Assembly (NCBI GenBank): GCA_025200525.1
Contig: CM045762.1
Span: 3,100,001-3,164,000, forward strand
Direction of reading: 5' to 3'
Source: Camellia lanceoleosa
Lineage: Eukaryota; Streptophyta; Magnoliopsida; Ericales; Theaceae
DNA length: 64,000 bases
In this document: one piece after another, positions 23,725-35,980 of the stretch
Layout: each line of letters opens with the position of its first letter
Numbering within the stretch: position 1 is the first letter of the stretch
Translations under genes and position numbers: made by a program
The notes under the pieces: model-generated
The model's input: the letters and a program-made list of their open reading frames with translations, nothing else
Told to the model about the DNA's origin: nothing
Database searches by the model: none

Positions 23725-23985
23725 CGGTTTGGCAAGTGATTTTTTTGGCTATTTTTTGGGTTAAAATTTATAAAAATAAAATATAAAAATAAAAATAAAA
23801 TAGGTTAAAATAATTAATAAGATAAAATATTACATTAAATTTATAATTATTTTATTTTTTTTCTCACAAATATCAAATCTAACTATAAAAAAATTAATCA
23901 CCTTCTCAAACACAAAAAATTTAAAGTATTAAAATAACTAAAAATTAAAATAACCTACTAAAATAACAAACTTTCCAAACATCCA
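23725..23985. mobile_element. Probable AT-rich MITE
   Basis: The left end reads GGTTTGGCAAGTGATTTT, and the right end, read inverted, GTTTGGAAAGTTTGTTATTTT. The ends are imperfect inverted repeats around about 220 bp of very AT-rich DNA. No clear target duplication; the identity is tentative. Confidence 0.4.
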
Positions 23986-24639
23986 CATAATATACTACCC
24001 ACACCGTACCATTCAACTTATTTGGTTTGAGATTTCAATATTCACTTTTCAGGAAATTAAAATTTCTTGTTTTTTAATATTTTTTTATTAAATTCTTTTA
24101 ATGTTCTAAATAATTTTTAAAGTTTTTAGATATACCTAACATAAAATATATTTAAAAATTACACTATTTGTAAAAAACATCTTTAGAAAATTCAATAAAT
24201 ACAAAATATATATTTAAAGAGAGAGAGAGAGAATTTAATACATTTTTTGTATTCTTGTATATTTATTGATTTTTTTAAATATTTTTGTTACAAAAAAAAA
24301 ATAGTTTTTAAATACATCTAAATAAGGTGCATATAAAAAGTAAAAAAATATACTTAAAATTTTAAAAATATTCACTAAAAATAAAAAATATAGAAAACAA
24401 AAATCTCAATTTACAGAAAATTGAAACCAACCACGCTGATTAGTTTTGCCATTCTTTTCTTATCATCAATTTTTTTCTTTATTTATGACAATATTTTAGT
24501 TATAATTTATGAAATTTTTGATTATATCATACGATAATCTTTCTCATATCTTATTATTTGGTAAATGGTTAATTACATATTTTATTTCTGAAGTGTTACT
24601 TTTTTTTTCTTTCTAAACCATCAATTTAATTTAATTTAG

Positions 24640-25010
24640 AACATCTCTAATTTTTCAATTTTTTTTATTAAATTTAAATTTAATAAAAAAATTCAAAAAT
24701 CATCTCCAATCCTTTTATTGAATGTTCGTCGAATCAATAAACGTCTTCTTTTTTTTCCCACCAAATCGAGAACTCATCAAATCCTTCCTCAAATTTGAAT
24801 TTGATAAAAATTTAAAAAATATTGGAGATTATTTTTTTCATCAAATTTATGAAAAGATAAATTTGGGCCAAGATGTGAATTTTTAAAAAATATTTTGATG
24901 AAAATTTGATTAAAAAAAAATTTAGAATAGTTCATAACAAATGAAGCTTTTAGCTCAATTTTATATTCAAATTTGATGAAAATTTGGTGAAAGATTGGAG
25001 ATGCTGGTGT
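24640..25010. mobile_element. Probable MITE with CATCTCCAAT-type ends
   Basis: CATCTCTAATTTTTCA at the left and, inverted, GCATCTCCAATCTTTCA at the right form imperfect terminal repeats of about 17 bp. Internal copies of ATCTCCAAT and AAATTTGATGAAAATTT add further inverted symmetry. This resembles the CATCTCCAA-ended MITEs common in angiosperms. Target duplication not resolved. Confidence 0.45.
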
Positions 25011-25659
25011 ATTTTTTATTTTAGTACAATTATGGGTGATTTAGGATGATCTAAATAAGTACATTTTTTTATTTTTTATGAAATATAGGTTGGATATGGG
25101 TTAGGTTTTGAAGTGATATGGTAGAGAGATGATATGACTTAAATAAGATAATGTGACTTAAATAAAATAGTGACTTTTTAACTTTTTTAGGTTATGACAA
25201 ATAAGGCCTTAATACTCGTTGAAACATAATTTGAGAGTCAAAACCTCATTTTAAATTTTGAGTAATTTAAATATACACTTTTTTTTTTTTTTTGGTTCCC
25301 CAATTGATAGAAGATGGTTATTATAAATATAAGAAATATGCATCAAACTAGGCCCAACAACTACTAGCTACATACAACCTTATAATTGAGGAGAGATAAA
25401 CAACACTACCATAGCGGGTATCAAGTTGCTCTCCATAAGAGTTGAATATGAAATTTCATACCACAAAATGGTACTACACAATCGTGAAGCCAAATCCCTT
25501 AATTTAGTCCGTCTTCATTCTTTTGGATGACCTCGTGTTGAGGGGGATATAATTGATCATCTCAAACTAATATGATAGGGATTGAAGCCCCAACTTTACA
25601 TGTTGCACAATTTTTACCTTTATTGAGCCTACTTATTCGTCACCAGTCAAGATAGTAAT
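25011..25659. other. Intergenic DNA between FTSH12 and element T
   Basis: AT-rich sequence with a poly(T) run near 25279-25294 and an unassigned mixed-composition stretch from 25380. I see no gene. Confidence 0.5.
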
Positions 25660-26271
25660 TGTGTGTGTCGATTTCTAACCATACTACCAAACAGGTACTC
25701 AGCTGGAGAACACCGGCAGAATAGATTGCGCCCGAATGACCTGTCACAAAAAGATAAGCTTCCGGCGGTGGTTCGTCCACCCAGGGGCACTCTGACGATC
25801 AAGTCAGTTATCTCTCAAAGATGGCCAATTGTGCTTAACTCACAAGTCAGAATACAAAAAACATACCTTATACCTATGAGAATGCCTTACTTTTATAACC
25901 AACACTAACCTGATCCCTATAGAAGCCTTGCTTCTCTCGGACTCTGTCTCAATGCTCATCATGGACTCTCCAATAGATAAAGATAAACTCCCTAAGAGCT
26001 TTATCCTTATCCAGGCATAGGTACTCCCGCTTTCTAGGACTCTCGTCCCTTATTCGCTCATCCCGGATTCCGATATCTTCGCAGATAACTTCGGCCTAGC
26101 CGAGATTACCTCGGTGTCATGACCTGGACACGTGGCACCTCAGTTGGCACTCTGATGCCACATTGGCCACGTGTTGTCATTCAAAAAATATGTCCCTATA
26201 ACTGTCCCTTAGGTTCTATTACCTCAGCATCCTGAGGTGATGAAACCTATATCATTTCTTCCATTTAGCTC

Positions 26272-28752
26272 TGTGACAACACTCACCTCTGATTAATGCT
26301 AAACTGTGATTGAGCATGATAAGTAATTGATTAAGTTGAAATTCTGAACTGATTGTATGAACATGTTGCTTTAATTATATTTCTATCTGTCTGTCATTAA
26401 ATGATTTGTTCATGTTTTAATTTCGAATTGCAAATTGAAGGCCTTATTGGCACGAATCGAAACCCGATTAGTGTTATACGCTAATTAGGATTTATGTGAT
26501 TTTATGGTAGCTTTAATTAAAATTCAATTTGGAATGATTAAATTAGATTAAATAATGCTAAATCACATTAGTGCAAGTAAATTACACTTTTGTCACTTAG
26601 TGGCCTAATTTTAGACCAACACTCCTTACACCTTACATACGTTGATGCACCACTTTTATTCATCTTCTTGACCCAAAAACCGTGAGAGAGAGGGAGATAG
26701 GAGAAGTTTGGTTTCAACAAGAAATTGGCTTGGAAAATTAGAGGAATTGAAGGAGCATTGCAAAATTAGGCTTCTACATTTAGGGTTCTAGACCCAAGGT
26801 AGGGAATTCATCCTCTCAATTATGAATTTAAGTTGTATCTTGCATGGTTCATGGAAATATTGGAGATTAGAGTCAAGTTTTAGCTCAAAGTGTTGAATTA
26901 TGAGGCATTGTGTACATGCATGTCCATATCATAGTGTTTTGAAGTCATTTTCATGAAATTCCCACATGCATGTTCCTATTTTAGTTTCGATCCATGAATT
27001 TACCATGATTTTGAGCTCAATCTTGCATTTGATCTTGTGTTGGCACACTAGAGTTCATGGGAACTCATGTATGTATGATTTTGCATTGTTCTTCATGTTT
27101 ACATTTAATTTGGTGTTCAATTGGCTTACTTGTGGGTTTGATTTCATAATTGATCTTTCAAACATGTTGTAGTATGAGTTTTTAAGTGTTTTCTAGAAAA
27201 TTAGCCCAAAAGAATTGAGTTTGAAGCTTTTAAGGTTGAGTTTTTGTGCTTGGGGATCAATCTGGAAATTCCAGATTTTTTATCTACGCTCGAGCGGAGG
27301 ACTTCACGCTCGAGCATACACTCTGAGTACATGCACTTCCGCTCGAGCGTATAAAGTAACGCTCAAGCGTGAAATGCATATGCCCAGAAGTTCATGTGTT
27401 TTGCAGTCCGCTCAAGCGAGAGAATTCACGCTCGAGCGAAGACCTGAGTCTCACGCTCGAGCGGAGGTCGAGCGTCTGTCGAGCGTAAATATCATGCAAC
27501 CAGTACTTTTCTTGAGTTTGTAGCCTGCTCGAGTGAAGGAAGTCATGCTCGAGCGGAGCTTCATTGTCTACATGTCCGCTCGAGCGTCGGAAGCCACGCT
27601 CGAGCATGGACCCCTGTTTCGGCAAATTTTGAAAAGTATTTTAAAGTACATCTTTGCATCCTCATTTCATCCTAGACATTCCTAGGTCAAGTTAAAGGCA
27701 TCTTAATGAGGATAATGTTACAGAACCACACCAAGTCAAGTTTAGGGACTAAGCTACTAATCCCAAGTGTGTAACTTAGTGTGTGTTCATTCTGTAACTG
27801 TGTAGGGTTAGCATCCAAGGACGCTCATTAGCTAGCCTATAGCCCAATACTCTGTGAGTAACGATGTCATAAAGATATGTTCAATTATGATTATTTTCTG
27901 AATGATCGACTGTACTACTTCCTGAAATGACATTGTTTACTAAATGAATGTTTGTCCTATTTGTAAACTGTACTCATGGCATCCATAGCAACTTACTATT
28001 ATCAAGTATCGCTATCACAGAGATCTCTGTCGGCTCGATGTTTGGAACCACTACATTTCTTGTTTGATGGCCAAGCCATCGTATTCGATCTAACAAGACC
28101 TATTGTACTGTTTTGCTACTAGATGTACCACATATGGCTATTATGGTTTCTAAATAACTGTTATGGCATGAAATATGAGCCACTAATTGAACAACTGATT
28201 TACTGATACAATTGACTGTTTTAATCACTAAAAGGACATTTATTTTTAACCCCTTTACGCATATGTTATTCACTAGGCTTTAGCTCACTGTTTATATTTA
28301 TATGTAGGTGTCCAGGCACCAGACCGAAGCTAGGAGCGTCAAGTTAAGCGCCCGTTTTGTCAAGCCAACCTTTGCGCCTCACTTCGAGGCTCCAAGTCTG
28401 TTCAAGCTAAGGCTGCTCCGAGGTGTCTCGGTTTCGCCATTCTGTCTATGTTCTGTAATAAGTGTTTAGACTTGACTGTACAGTTGTGGTGAAGGGATTT
28501 GGTCCCTAACCTGTTTATGTTTGTATATGACGTATGTATATACGTTTTGGTTATGAATGTGGCTGGTTCATAAAAGTCCTTTTTTTGCATTCAGTTTGTC
28601 ACAGCTCATTGGATATCTCTTTTATTACTGTTTAGCTTCCGCCAGCCCCTTACTTTGTATTACTGTCATTACTGTTAAGCAGGCCTTTGGTAATCATGTA
28701 TTACTAGCCGGTTGCGATGCTAAACCCATAGAGGCGGGTTTGGGTCATGACA
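26272..28752 (+). repeat. Solo LTR S1 (Tekay-type) inserted in the T 3' LTR
   Basis: This 2481-bp LTR begins TGTGACAACACTCACC and ends GGTCATGACA. It is flanked by a 5-bp target duplication with one mismatch (AGCTC/TGCTC). It aligns along its length with the LTRs of element A. No internal retrotransposon sequence remains, so it arose by LTR-LTR recombination. A palindrome array occupies 27287-27606. Confidence 0.9.
27287..27606. repeat. Paired CGCTCGAGCG palindrome array in S1
   Basis: Ten-bp palindromes, or one-base variants, start at 27287 and 27307, 27340 and 27360, 27409 and 27429, 27526 and 27546, 27577 and 27597. All five pairs are exactly 20 bp apart start to start. A further unpaired copy starts at 27454, followed by half sites TCGAGCG. 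A near-palindrome AATCTGGAA-A-TTCCAGATT precedes the array. Confidence 0.92.
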
Positions 28753-29089
28753 TGCTCATCGCCTAAACTTTGCTTTATCCTTCATCACCGAGGTCATCAT
28801 TCGTCGGCTTAATATGACCAAGACTTATAATCTGCACTCATCAATGCTTTAGAACCAATAACCAAGTTTGTTCAAGTTTTTTAACCGAGATCGTCCTCAT
28901 AGCCAAGGTCTTTGCTTCATTAAATCAAGAACTCCAAGAGTTTCAACACGCATATGAGCTATCACGCACAGTAATTCAACCATTTTTGCCACGCGGCGCT
29001 TCCCCACTGAACCGTACCTGACACGTGCCATTAAGTCGCATCACACTTGCGTGCGCCGTCTGACAAGCACGTTGTCCTAGGCACACTAA

Positions 29090-29880
29090 TTGCGATTTGC
29101 CACCTTTTTGTGTTTTGACAAAATCACTTCCCTCTCTCTTCATCTTTTTACTTCACGTTTTCTAATTTCTCTCTGTGCTTCAAGTTTTCTCTCTCTGGAA
29201 ATTTCTCAAACCGCCATTTTCTTTCCTTCGAAGCTCTCTGCAATCACTCCGTTTGTCTTTTCCGGCGAAGCTCTCTTCGCTTTACTCTACCTATTTACAC
29301 CCTCAGACTTTAGTGAGTCTCATATCGGCGTCATTTTCTGTGGTAAGTCATTGTTTCCTTCCCCTCTTTTAGTTTCAAACTCCGTTGTTTTTGTCTATTG
29401 CCATGGTGAATGTCTTCATGTTCTCTAATCTTTATCTATGCTTCAACTTTATCATTCGTATATTTTAAGCATGTCCTGTCTTGCAATTTTTTGTGCTTTG
29501 TCCAATCTGTTCTTGAGTCATGACCTTTTTATACAATTTGTACATACACTTGTTTATTTCGTCACTGATCCTGACCTCACACACCTACACAAACTTATTC
29601 AGTGTTCTTCGATTTCTTGTTTGTCTTCTTGAGTCTGAATCATATTCTTGTCTCTGTTTTCCGTGTCTTTTTCTAGATTATTGCCCTCAATTCTTGTTTC
29701 CATAGTCTTAGGCTTGGGATTTGTTTTAGAAACTTGATCTTTGGGAAAACCAAACCTAAAACCCTTTTGATCTTCAGAAAAATTCGCCTCAGCACACGTT
29801 TAGGTTTTAGCCGAGGTCCTTTAAACCCTAACAAACCACTTCCTTATAAAATCCAACACCTTCCCTACTCAGCCGACGTT
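29090..29880 (+). other. Pyrimidine-rich leader of the antisense ORF of T
   Basis: A C/T-rich stretch with short open frames lies between the T LTR and the antisense ORF. I read it as the untranslated leader or promoter region of that ORF. The open frames at 29090-29705 are low-complexity and I do not call them genes. Confidence 0.4.
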
Positions 29881-30392
29881 ATGGGTATGTTCAAGTGGAG
29901 GGTAGACACCCCAACTAAGCTAGCATACATTAGGTAGGAGTTTTCCATCCTTGCCGACGTTCATCTCCAGTTGGCTGGGGAGGAAGGCTCTATCATGCCC
30001 AAAGACGACTCCATGCCATTCCCAGTAGTAGCCTTCATAGAGTGTGAACTTAGGCTCCCTCTTGACATCATTTTCTGAGAAGTCCTTCACTATTATAAAC
30101 TCAACCCAAGCCATTAACTCTTACAGAGTCATCAACGATATCATTGTCTTAGCTAGTCGAAAGAATACTAGGGTAAATCTAGCCGACATCCAATACTGCT
30201 ACACCATGTGTGGCCTTAAGTCAGAAAAAGGTTACATTTACTACCTTAAGCCGAGATCAACAGAATACAAACTTATCGCCGACCTCCCTGATTCCAACAA
30301 GGGCGCTGGGGACGATTATTTCATCGTCTCAGGCAACTGGGAGTTCTTTCCAGATGATGACCTTCACCTCTACCCTTTAAGCCGTACATTGT
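29881..30392 (+). pseudogene. Antisense extra ORF of T, 5' exon (decayed)
   Basis: Starting at MGMFKWRVDTPTKLAYIR, the frame continues past a TAG at 29935 and a TGA near 30077. It keeps a conserved block: a PLDIIF-EVLHYYKLNPSQ-like stretch, then SYRVINDIIVLA, then YYLKPRS. The LPL-F--LL--Y-L-P-QL pattern resembles the plant 'putative gypsy type transposon' domain (Pfam PF04195) found in extra ORFs of Tat-lineage elements, but I could not test this. It runs opposite to pol. Element A interrupts it; the 3' part resumes at 56892. Confidence 0.65.
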
Positions 30393-32754
30393 TGTGACAA
30401 CCCTCACCACTGTTTACTGATAACATCACTGATTAGTGCTAATCTATGATTAAGCATGTTAACTGATTGATTGAGTGTGTTAGTTTGAATGCAATCCTAT
30501 CTGTTGACTGCTAAATTATCTGTTCATGTTTTATGTGTTAAACTGCAAATTGAAAGCCTTATCGGCGGCCAAATTCGAAATTGATTAATGTTTTATGCTC
30601 GTTAGAATTTATGTAATTTTATGGTATATTTAATTGAAATGTGATTTGGTATGATGAATTAGACTAAATAATGATTAATTGCAAGAGTTGGACTTAATTA
30701 CCGAAATGCCAAGTTAGTGGGCCATCTCATACAACATTTGAGCCTTGATTCTATATCACTTTTTCAGCCACTTTGAGTGCTATAGCCGACTAGAGAGAGA
30801 GAGAGAGAGAGAGAGTTAGGAGAGCTTGGTTTCAACAAGTTTTGCTTGGAGACTTGAAGAAATTGTAGAAGATTTGTGCAATTGAGCTTATATTCTTGAG
30901 TTTGAAGACCTAAGGTTAGAACTCATCTTCTTGGTTGTGAGTTTAAATTGTGCCTTGCATGGTCTATGTTAAATTTGAAGTTTAAAGCCAAGATATGGCT
31001 TAATGTGTTGAATTAAGAGTTTAATTCTTGCATGCATGTCTATATTTTGAAGTTTTGAGGTTTTGGTTCATAAATTCCATATGCATATCCATCTTTTGAC
31101 CATAGTCCATGATTTCATCTTGTTTTTTGAAGAATTAGCTCTTACGAGCATGAATTGGAAGCTTTGAATTGGTTTAAATTCATGCATGCCACATTGGAAG
31201 TGTGTTCTTGAATTTTGGTTTGAAATTAGATTTAATTGAACTACCTTTGGGCTTTAATTTCTCAAATTGAGCTTTGAAACATGTTATATTATGAGTTTTG
31301 AAGTATTTTCCAGAAAATTAGCCCAAAAGAATCAAATTTGATACATTGAAACTTGGTTTTGAGCTTGAGGTTCAAATCTGGAATTTCCAGAATTTGGACT
31401 CATGCTCGAGCGCGGAAAGTGGCGCTCGAGCGTAGAATACGTGCTCCCAGCACTTTGCATTGTTTTACAGTCCGCTCGAGCGGGGGCTTGTGTCACACGC
31501 TCGAGCGGGTGTCGAGCGTCCATCGAGCGTGATTTTCACACATCCAGTACTTTTGCCATATTTTGTAATCTGCTCGAGCGGGGAAGTGACACTCGAGCGG
31601 GGAATCTTTGTCTGCATGTCCGCTCGAGCAGGGAAAGACACGTTTGACCGGGACCGTATTTTCTGAAAATTTTGTAAAGTTGTTTTAAGTGCATCTTTGC
31701 ATCATCATTCCATCCTAGACATTCCTAGGCCTAGTTTAAAGCATCTTAATGAGGATAGTGATGTAGAACCACACCGAGGCAAATTAGGGATTAAGTTATT
31801 ATTTCCCAACTGTGTAGCTTAGTGTGTGTTCGTTCTGTAACTGTGTAGGGTTGGCAACCGAGGACGCTCTAGCTTATCTGTAACCCAGAACTCTGTGAGT
31901 AACAATGTTGTAAAGATATGTTCAATAATGATTATCTTCTAAACAATTGAACTGTACTATTCTCTGAAATGATACTGTTACTGATTGAATGATGTCCTAA
32001 TTGTGAACTGTATTGTGGCATCCTTAGCAACTCATCTTCTTTGTCTTGCTACTATCACAGAGATCTCTGTCGGTTCCCACGTTGGAACCACTACTGTTTA
32101 CTGATATGATGGCCATCAACTGACTGTTCGGTCTGTTTAGACCTACTGTACTATTTTGCTATTGGATATACCACATATGACTGCTATGACTGAATAACTG
32201 ATATACTGATTGAAATAAATGTTTTCACTACTGAAAGGACATTCATTCTTAACCTCTTTACGCATTATGTTATTCACTGGGCTTTAGCTCACTGCTCATA
32301 TATATATGTAGGTGTACAAGCACCGGATCGATGCTAGGACCGTCAAGCAAGCTCTCGTTTTGTCAAGCCAACCTATGTGCCTCACTGCGAGGTTCCGAGC
32401 CTGTTAAAGCCAAGGCTGTTTGAGGACTTTTAGTCTTCCCCTTTTTGTTTTTAACCTGTATAGACTGAATGTTTTTGTACTGTACTGTCTTAATATGGAT
32501 CAAGTTCCTGATTTGGGTAATTGTAAATACTGTGCATACTATTTTGGTACTGACTGTATATGGATGTATATGTATGAAAAGTCTTTTTGCATACAGACTG
32601 TCACAGCTCATTGGATATCTTTTATTTACTGTTTTGGCTTCCGCCAGCCCCTGTACTCTGTATTACTGTTTTACTGTTAAACAGGCCTTCGGTAATCTCA
32701 GATTACTGGCCGGTTACAGTGCTAAACCCATAGGGGCGGGTTTAGGTCATGACA
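30393..32754 (+). repeat. Element A 5' LTR
   Basis: 2362 bp, nearly identical to 54506-56886. A GA tract near 30796-30815 is longer than in the 3' LTR. The palindrome array at 31403-31650 has lost one 20-bp palindrome-plus-spacer unit but kept another that the 3' LTR lacks. The palindrome ACAGAGATCTCTGT occurs near 32056. Confidence 0.93.
31403..31650. repeat. Paired palindrome array in element A 5' LTR
   Basis: Palindromes start at 31403 and 31423 (20 bp apart), 31473, 31498, then 31571 with a partner 19 bp later, and a final diverged pair near 31620. Compared with the 3' LTR (55507 onward) one palindrome-spacer unit is missing between 31473 and 31498. Confidence 0.88.
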
Positions 32755-32757
32755 GAG

Positions 32758-32770
32758 TGGTATTAGAGCG
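32758..32770 (+). promoter_or_regulatory. Element A primer binding site
   Basis: TGGTATTAGAGCG lies three bases after the LTR end. It matches the complement of the plant initiator-Met tRNA 3' end with one mismatch. Confidence 0.85.
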
Positions 32771-32961
32771 TTATTCAACCACGAGTTATACCGCACACAC
32801 GTGTCCAAATGAGCTATAAGATATCCTAGAAAAGTGATTAGGGCATTGCATGAGCATTGAAAAGTGTGTGTAGTCATGACATGATTATATGTGCTAATGT
32901 GTTAATATGTTTAAAGTATGCAACTTCCTATGTTCATTATTATTATGTTGCATATAGTGAA

Positions 32962-33320
32962 ATGGATAATACAAGAACTACTGATGAAACTGAATCATCT
33001 GAAGCCAGAATAGCAAGACTGGAGAGAACTGTTGAACTATTGACTGAAGCCTTAAGACAACAATAGAACCAATGTTTCACCTCCTCCAAAGACAAATGAA
33101 TGAGAATATAAATGATGACATCATAGCTCTGACACAGAAATTTAGCAAGATGAAACCGCCATCCTTTTAGGGAGGCCTTGAACCCTTGAAGGCTGAAGCA
33201 TGGGTTCTTGAAACAGAAAAGTTATTTGAAGTGTTTCCGTGCTCTAAAGCACATAAAGTATTACTGGCCACCTTTACCTTACAGGAAGAAGCTAGAAAGT
33301 GGTGGATGTTGGTCCGTGAC
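32962..33320 (+). pseudogene. Element A gag, 5' part
   Basis: Gag starts MDNTRTTDETESSEARIARL and includes a short heptad-like stretch before a stop at 33064. It continues [21 protein letters not shown] and LQEEARKWWMLVR, then is cut by element B at the GTGAC target site (33316-33320). The remainder resumes at 46547. The KPPSF stop is a CAG-to-TAG change compared with element B. Confidence 0.85.
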
Positions 33321-35766
33321 AGTAACAACCTTCGTACCGATTACCGATAAATTACCGATTAATTACTGATTACTGTTAACTGAGATGGATTATGACTGAT
33401 AACTGGACTGGATAAAATACTGAACTGACTGACTGAAATTAAACCTGAATTGATGATGTACATCTATTGTATTGCATATTCTATCTGTTTGATTGCTTAC
33501 TTATCTGTTCGTGTTTTATGTTTAGACTACTAATTGAAGGCCTTATCGGCGGCCGAACCGGGAATAGATTGATGTGTTAGGACTATCATAATTTATGTGA
33601 TTTTATGGTATAATTATCTAAAAAGTGATTAGGTGTGATTAAACTAGATAAAATATGCATAAATGCAAAGTTTGGTTTAATTCCAACTTTGCCACTTAGT
33701 GGCCTACCATCTCCACTCTTTTGAGCCTTACTCATCAATTGAGCCTTAAATTAAAACACATACCTGTGAGCTCAACCGACCAAGGGAACTAGAGAGAGAG
33801 AAGTTGAGTTTCTTCTTAAGATTTGCTTGTAGACTTGGAGATTTGGAAGAGTGGTTGCGTATTTGAGCTTGTGTATCTTGTGTTCTAGACCTAAGGTAGA
33901 TCATTGACCTTCTCATTGTTGAGTTTAAACTTGTTCTTGCATGTTTCATGCTAAATTGATGAGCTAAGTCATGTTTTAAGCTTAGCATATTAGATTGAAG
34001 TCTAATTATTACATGCATGTTGAATTTAGGGAGTTGGAGTGGATTTCATGGGCAAATACCACATGCATGTTCATAATCATGTACAAATCCATGTTTTCAT
34101 CTTATTTTTGAAGTATTGAGCTCATTAGAGCATCACATTGGAGCCTTGAATTGGTTTGAATGCATGCATGTCATATTTGAATGTTGTTCATGCATGTTCT
34201 TGAAAATTGGTTTGGAAATGAGCTTGATTAAACTTCCCTTGGGCTTTGATTTTACAAATTGAACTTGGAATCAAGTAACATTATGTGTTTTAAAGAGTTT
34301 TCCAGAAAATGGGCCCAAGAGGGTCGATTTTGGTGTTTGAAAACTGGGTTTTGAACTTGGAGTTCGAATCTGGGTTTTCCAAATTTTTGCCCTCTGCTCG
34401 AATGGGGGAAGTGCCGCTCGAGCGGGGAAAACATGCTCTCAGCACTTTTGACCTGATTTACAGTCCGCTCGAGCGGAGTGATGCGCGCTCGAGCGGAGAA
34501 ATCGAGCATCCAACATCTCGCACTGTTCATCAGTCTGCTCGAGTGGAGAAATGTACGCTCGAGCGGAGGATTGTGTGACACGCTCGAGCAGGAAAGTTGA
34601 CGCTCGAGCGGGGACCTTTGCTTGCTTGTCCACTCGAGCGTGGAAACCTACGCTCGAGCGGAAACCCTGTTTCACTGAAATTTTGAAACTGATTTCTGTG
34701 CACATCTTTGCATCCTCATTCCATCCTAGGCATTCTTAAGCCTAGTTTAAGACATCTTAATGAGGATATATAGGTGTACAACACACTGAGGCATAATAGG
34801 GAGTTAATTATTATACTTCCCAACTGTTAAACTTAGAGTGTGTTCAATCTGTTAACTGTATAGGGTTGGCATTCCGAGGAGACGCTCTAGCTACTGATAG
34901 CTCAGAACACTGTGAGTAACAATTGTGTAAAGATATGTTCAAAATGATTATCTTTTGAATACTAAAAGAAGCTATTTATTATCTTGGTGTTATTCTTGAA
35001 TGAATGTATGTCCTTTATTTCGACAGACATTGTGGCATCCTTAGCACCCTCTTGTTTCTTATCGCTACAGAGATCTCTGTCGGTTCCTCGTGGAACCACT
35101 ACTATTCTTGTTGATGGCCATCATTATTGCTCGGTCTTTAAGACCTCATTTCTTGCTATGCTAATGGATGTACCACATATGGTGAATAACTGTTACGTGA
35201 AAAGATCAAATACTGTTTAATGAACTGTTTTCATTACTGTAAGGACATTTCATTCTTAACCTCTTTACGCATTATGTTATTCACCGGGCTTTAGCTCACT
35301 GCTCATATATATATGTAGGTGTGCAGGCACCGGACCAAAGCTAGGCGCGTCGGAATAAACTCCAGTTTTGTCAAGCCAACTATGTGCCTCACTGCGAGGT
35401 TCCAAGCCTATTATGCTAAGGCTTAGGGGTGTTTTAGTACTTCCCCTTTTTGCATTGTCTTACTGTTTTGTAATAACCGTATAGATTGTATAGACTGAAG
35501 GTTTATTGTACTGTCGAGTGGGGGTTAAGTCCCCGTACTGAATGATTGTAAATATTGTGCATAACTGTTCTGTACCGCATGTTTATATACATGAAAAAAC
35601 CTTTTGGCATCTGGTGTCACAGACTCATTGGACATTATTTATTTACTGTATGGGCTTCCGCCCTACAGACTCTAATTTCTTGTATTCATATTAGCGTGCC
35701 ATCGGTAATCTCGGATTCTTGGCGATTCTGATGCTAAACCCATAGGGACGGGTTTGGGTCGTGACA
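33321..35766 (+). repeat. Element B 5' LTR
   Basis: 2446 bp, ending GGTCGTGACA before the primer site. Palindrome pairs start at 34395/34415, 34466/34486, 34536/34556, 34581/34601 and 34631/34651, all exactly 20 bp apart. The 5' part carries ACATGCATGT-type motifs. It is the cleanest copy for comparison with the 3' LTR. Confidence 0.93.
34395..34660. repeat. Paired palindrome array in element B 5' LTR
   Basis: There are five pairs of CGCTCGAGCG (or a one- or two-base variant), each 10 bp palindrome, 10 bp spacer, 10 bp palindrome. Spacers differ in sequence (for example GAGTGATGCG, GAGAAATGTA, GGAAAGTTGA), so the spacing is conserved and not the spacer. Confidence 0.93.
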
Positions 35767-35769
35767 GAG

Positions 35770-35782
35770 TGGTATCAGAGCG
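35770..35782 (+). promoter_or_regulatory. Element B primer binding site
   Basis: TGGTATCAGAGCG, three bases after the 5' LTR, is a perfect initiator-Met tRNA primer site. Confidence 0.9.
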
Positions 35783-35980
35783 ATACTTAACCACGAGTTA
35801 TACCGCACACACGTGTCCAAATGAGCTATAGGGCGTCCTAGAAAAGTAATAAGGCATTATATGAGTATGAAAAGTGTGTGGCCATGATATGACTGATTAC
35901 ATGCTAATGTGTTAACTTGTTTAAAGAAATGACTATTTATATTGATGACTGTTAAAACTGTTATAACTACTTATAGTGAA

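Larger units (their letters stand above)
25660..29100 (-). repeat. Probable 3' LTR of T, split by solo LTR S1
   Basis: The stretches 25660-26271 and 28753 to about 29100 join when S1 and one copy of its target site are removed. They share the GCCGAG/CCTCGG-rich texture of the rest of T (for example CGGCCTAGCCGAGATTACC), unlike the flanking AT-rich DNA. TG at about 25660 is a candidate terminus. The right limit is a guess placed before a pyrimidine-rich block at 29120-29220. Confidence 0.4.

Noticed and set aside
27392..27625. Short Arg/Ser/Glu-rich open frames on both strands of the LTR palindrome arrays (also at 31332-31666, 34252-34739, 55436-55799)
   Set aside because: CGCTCGAGCG is read as ARA/SSG/LER repeats in every frame; this is a by-product of the palindromes, not a protein.
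29090..29705. Overlapping Ser/Leu/Phe-rich frames, plus strand
   Set aside because: Composition follows the pyrimidine-rich leader; no start context or domain; treated as untranslated leader of the antisense ORF.
32758..32770. Possible tRNA gene at TGGTATTAGAGCG
   Set aside because: It is the primer binding site of element A, a short complement of a tRNA end, with no cloverleaf around it.
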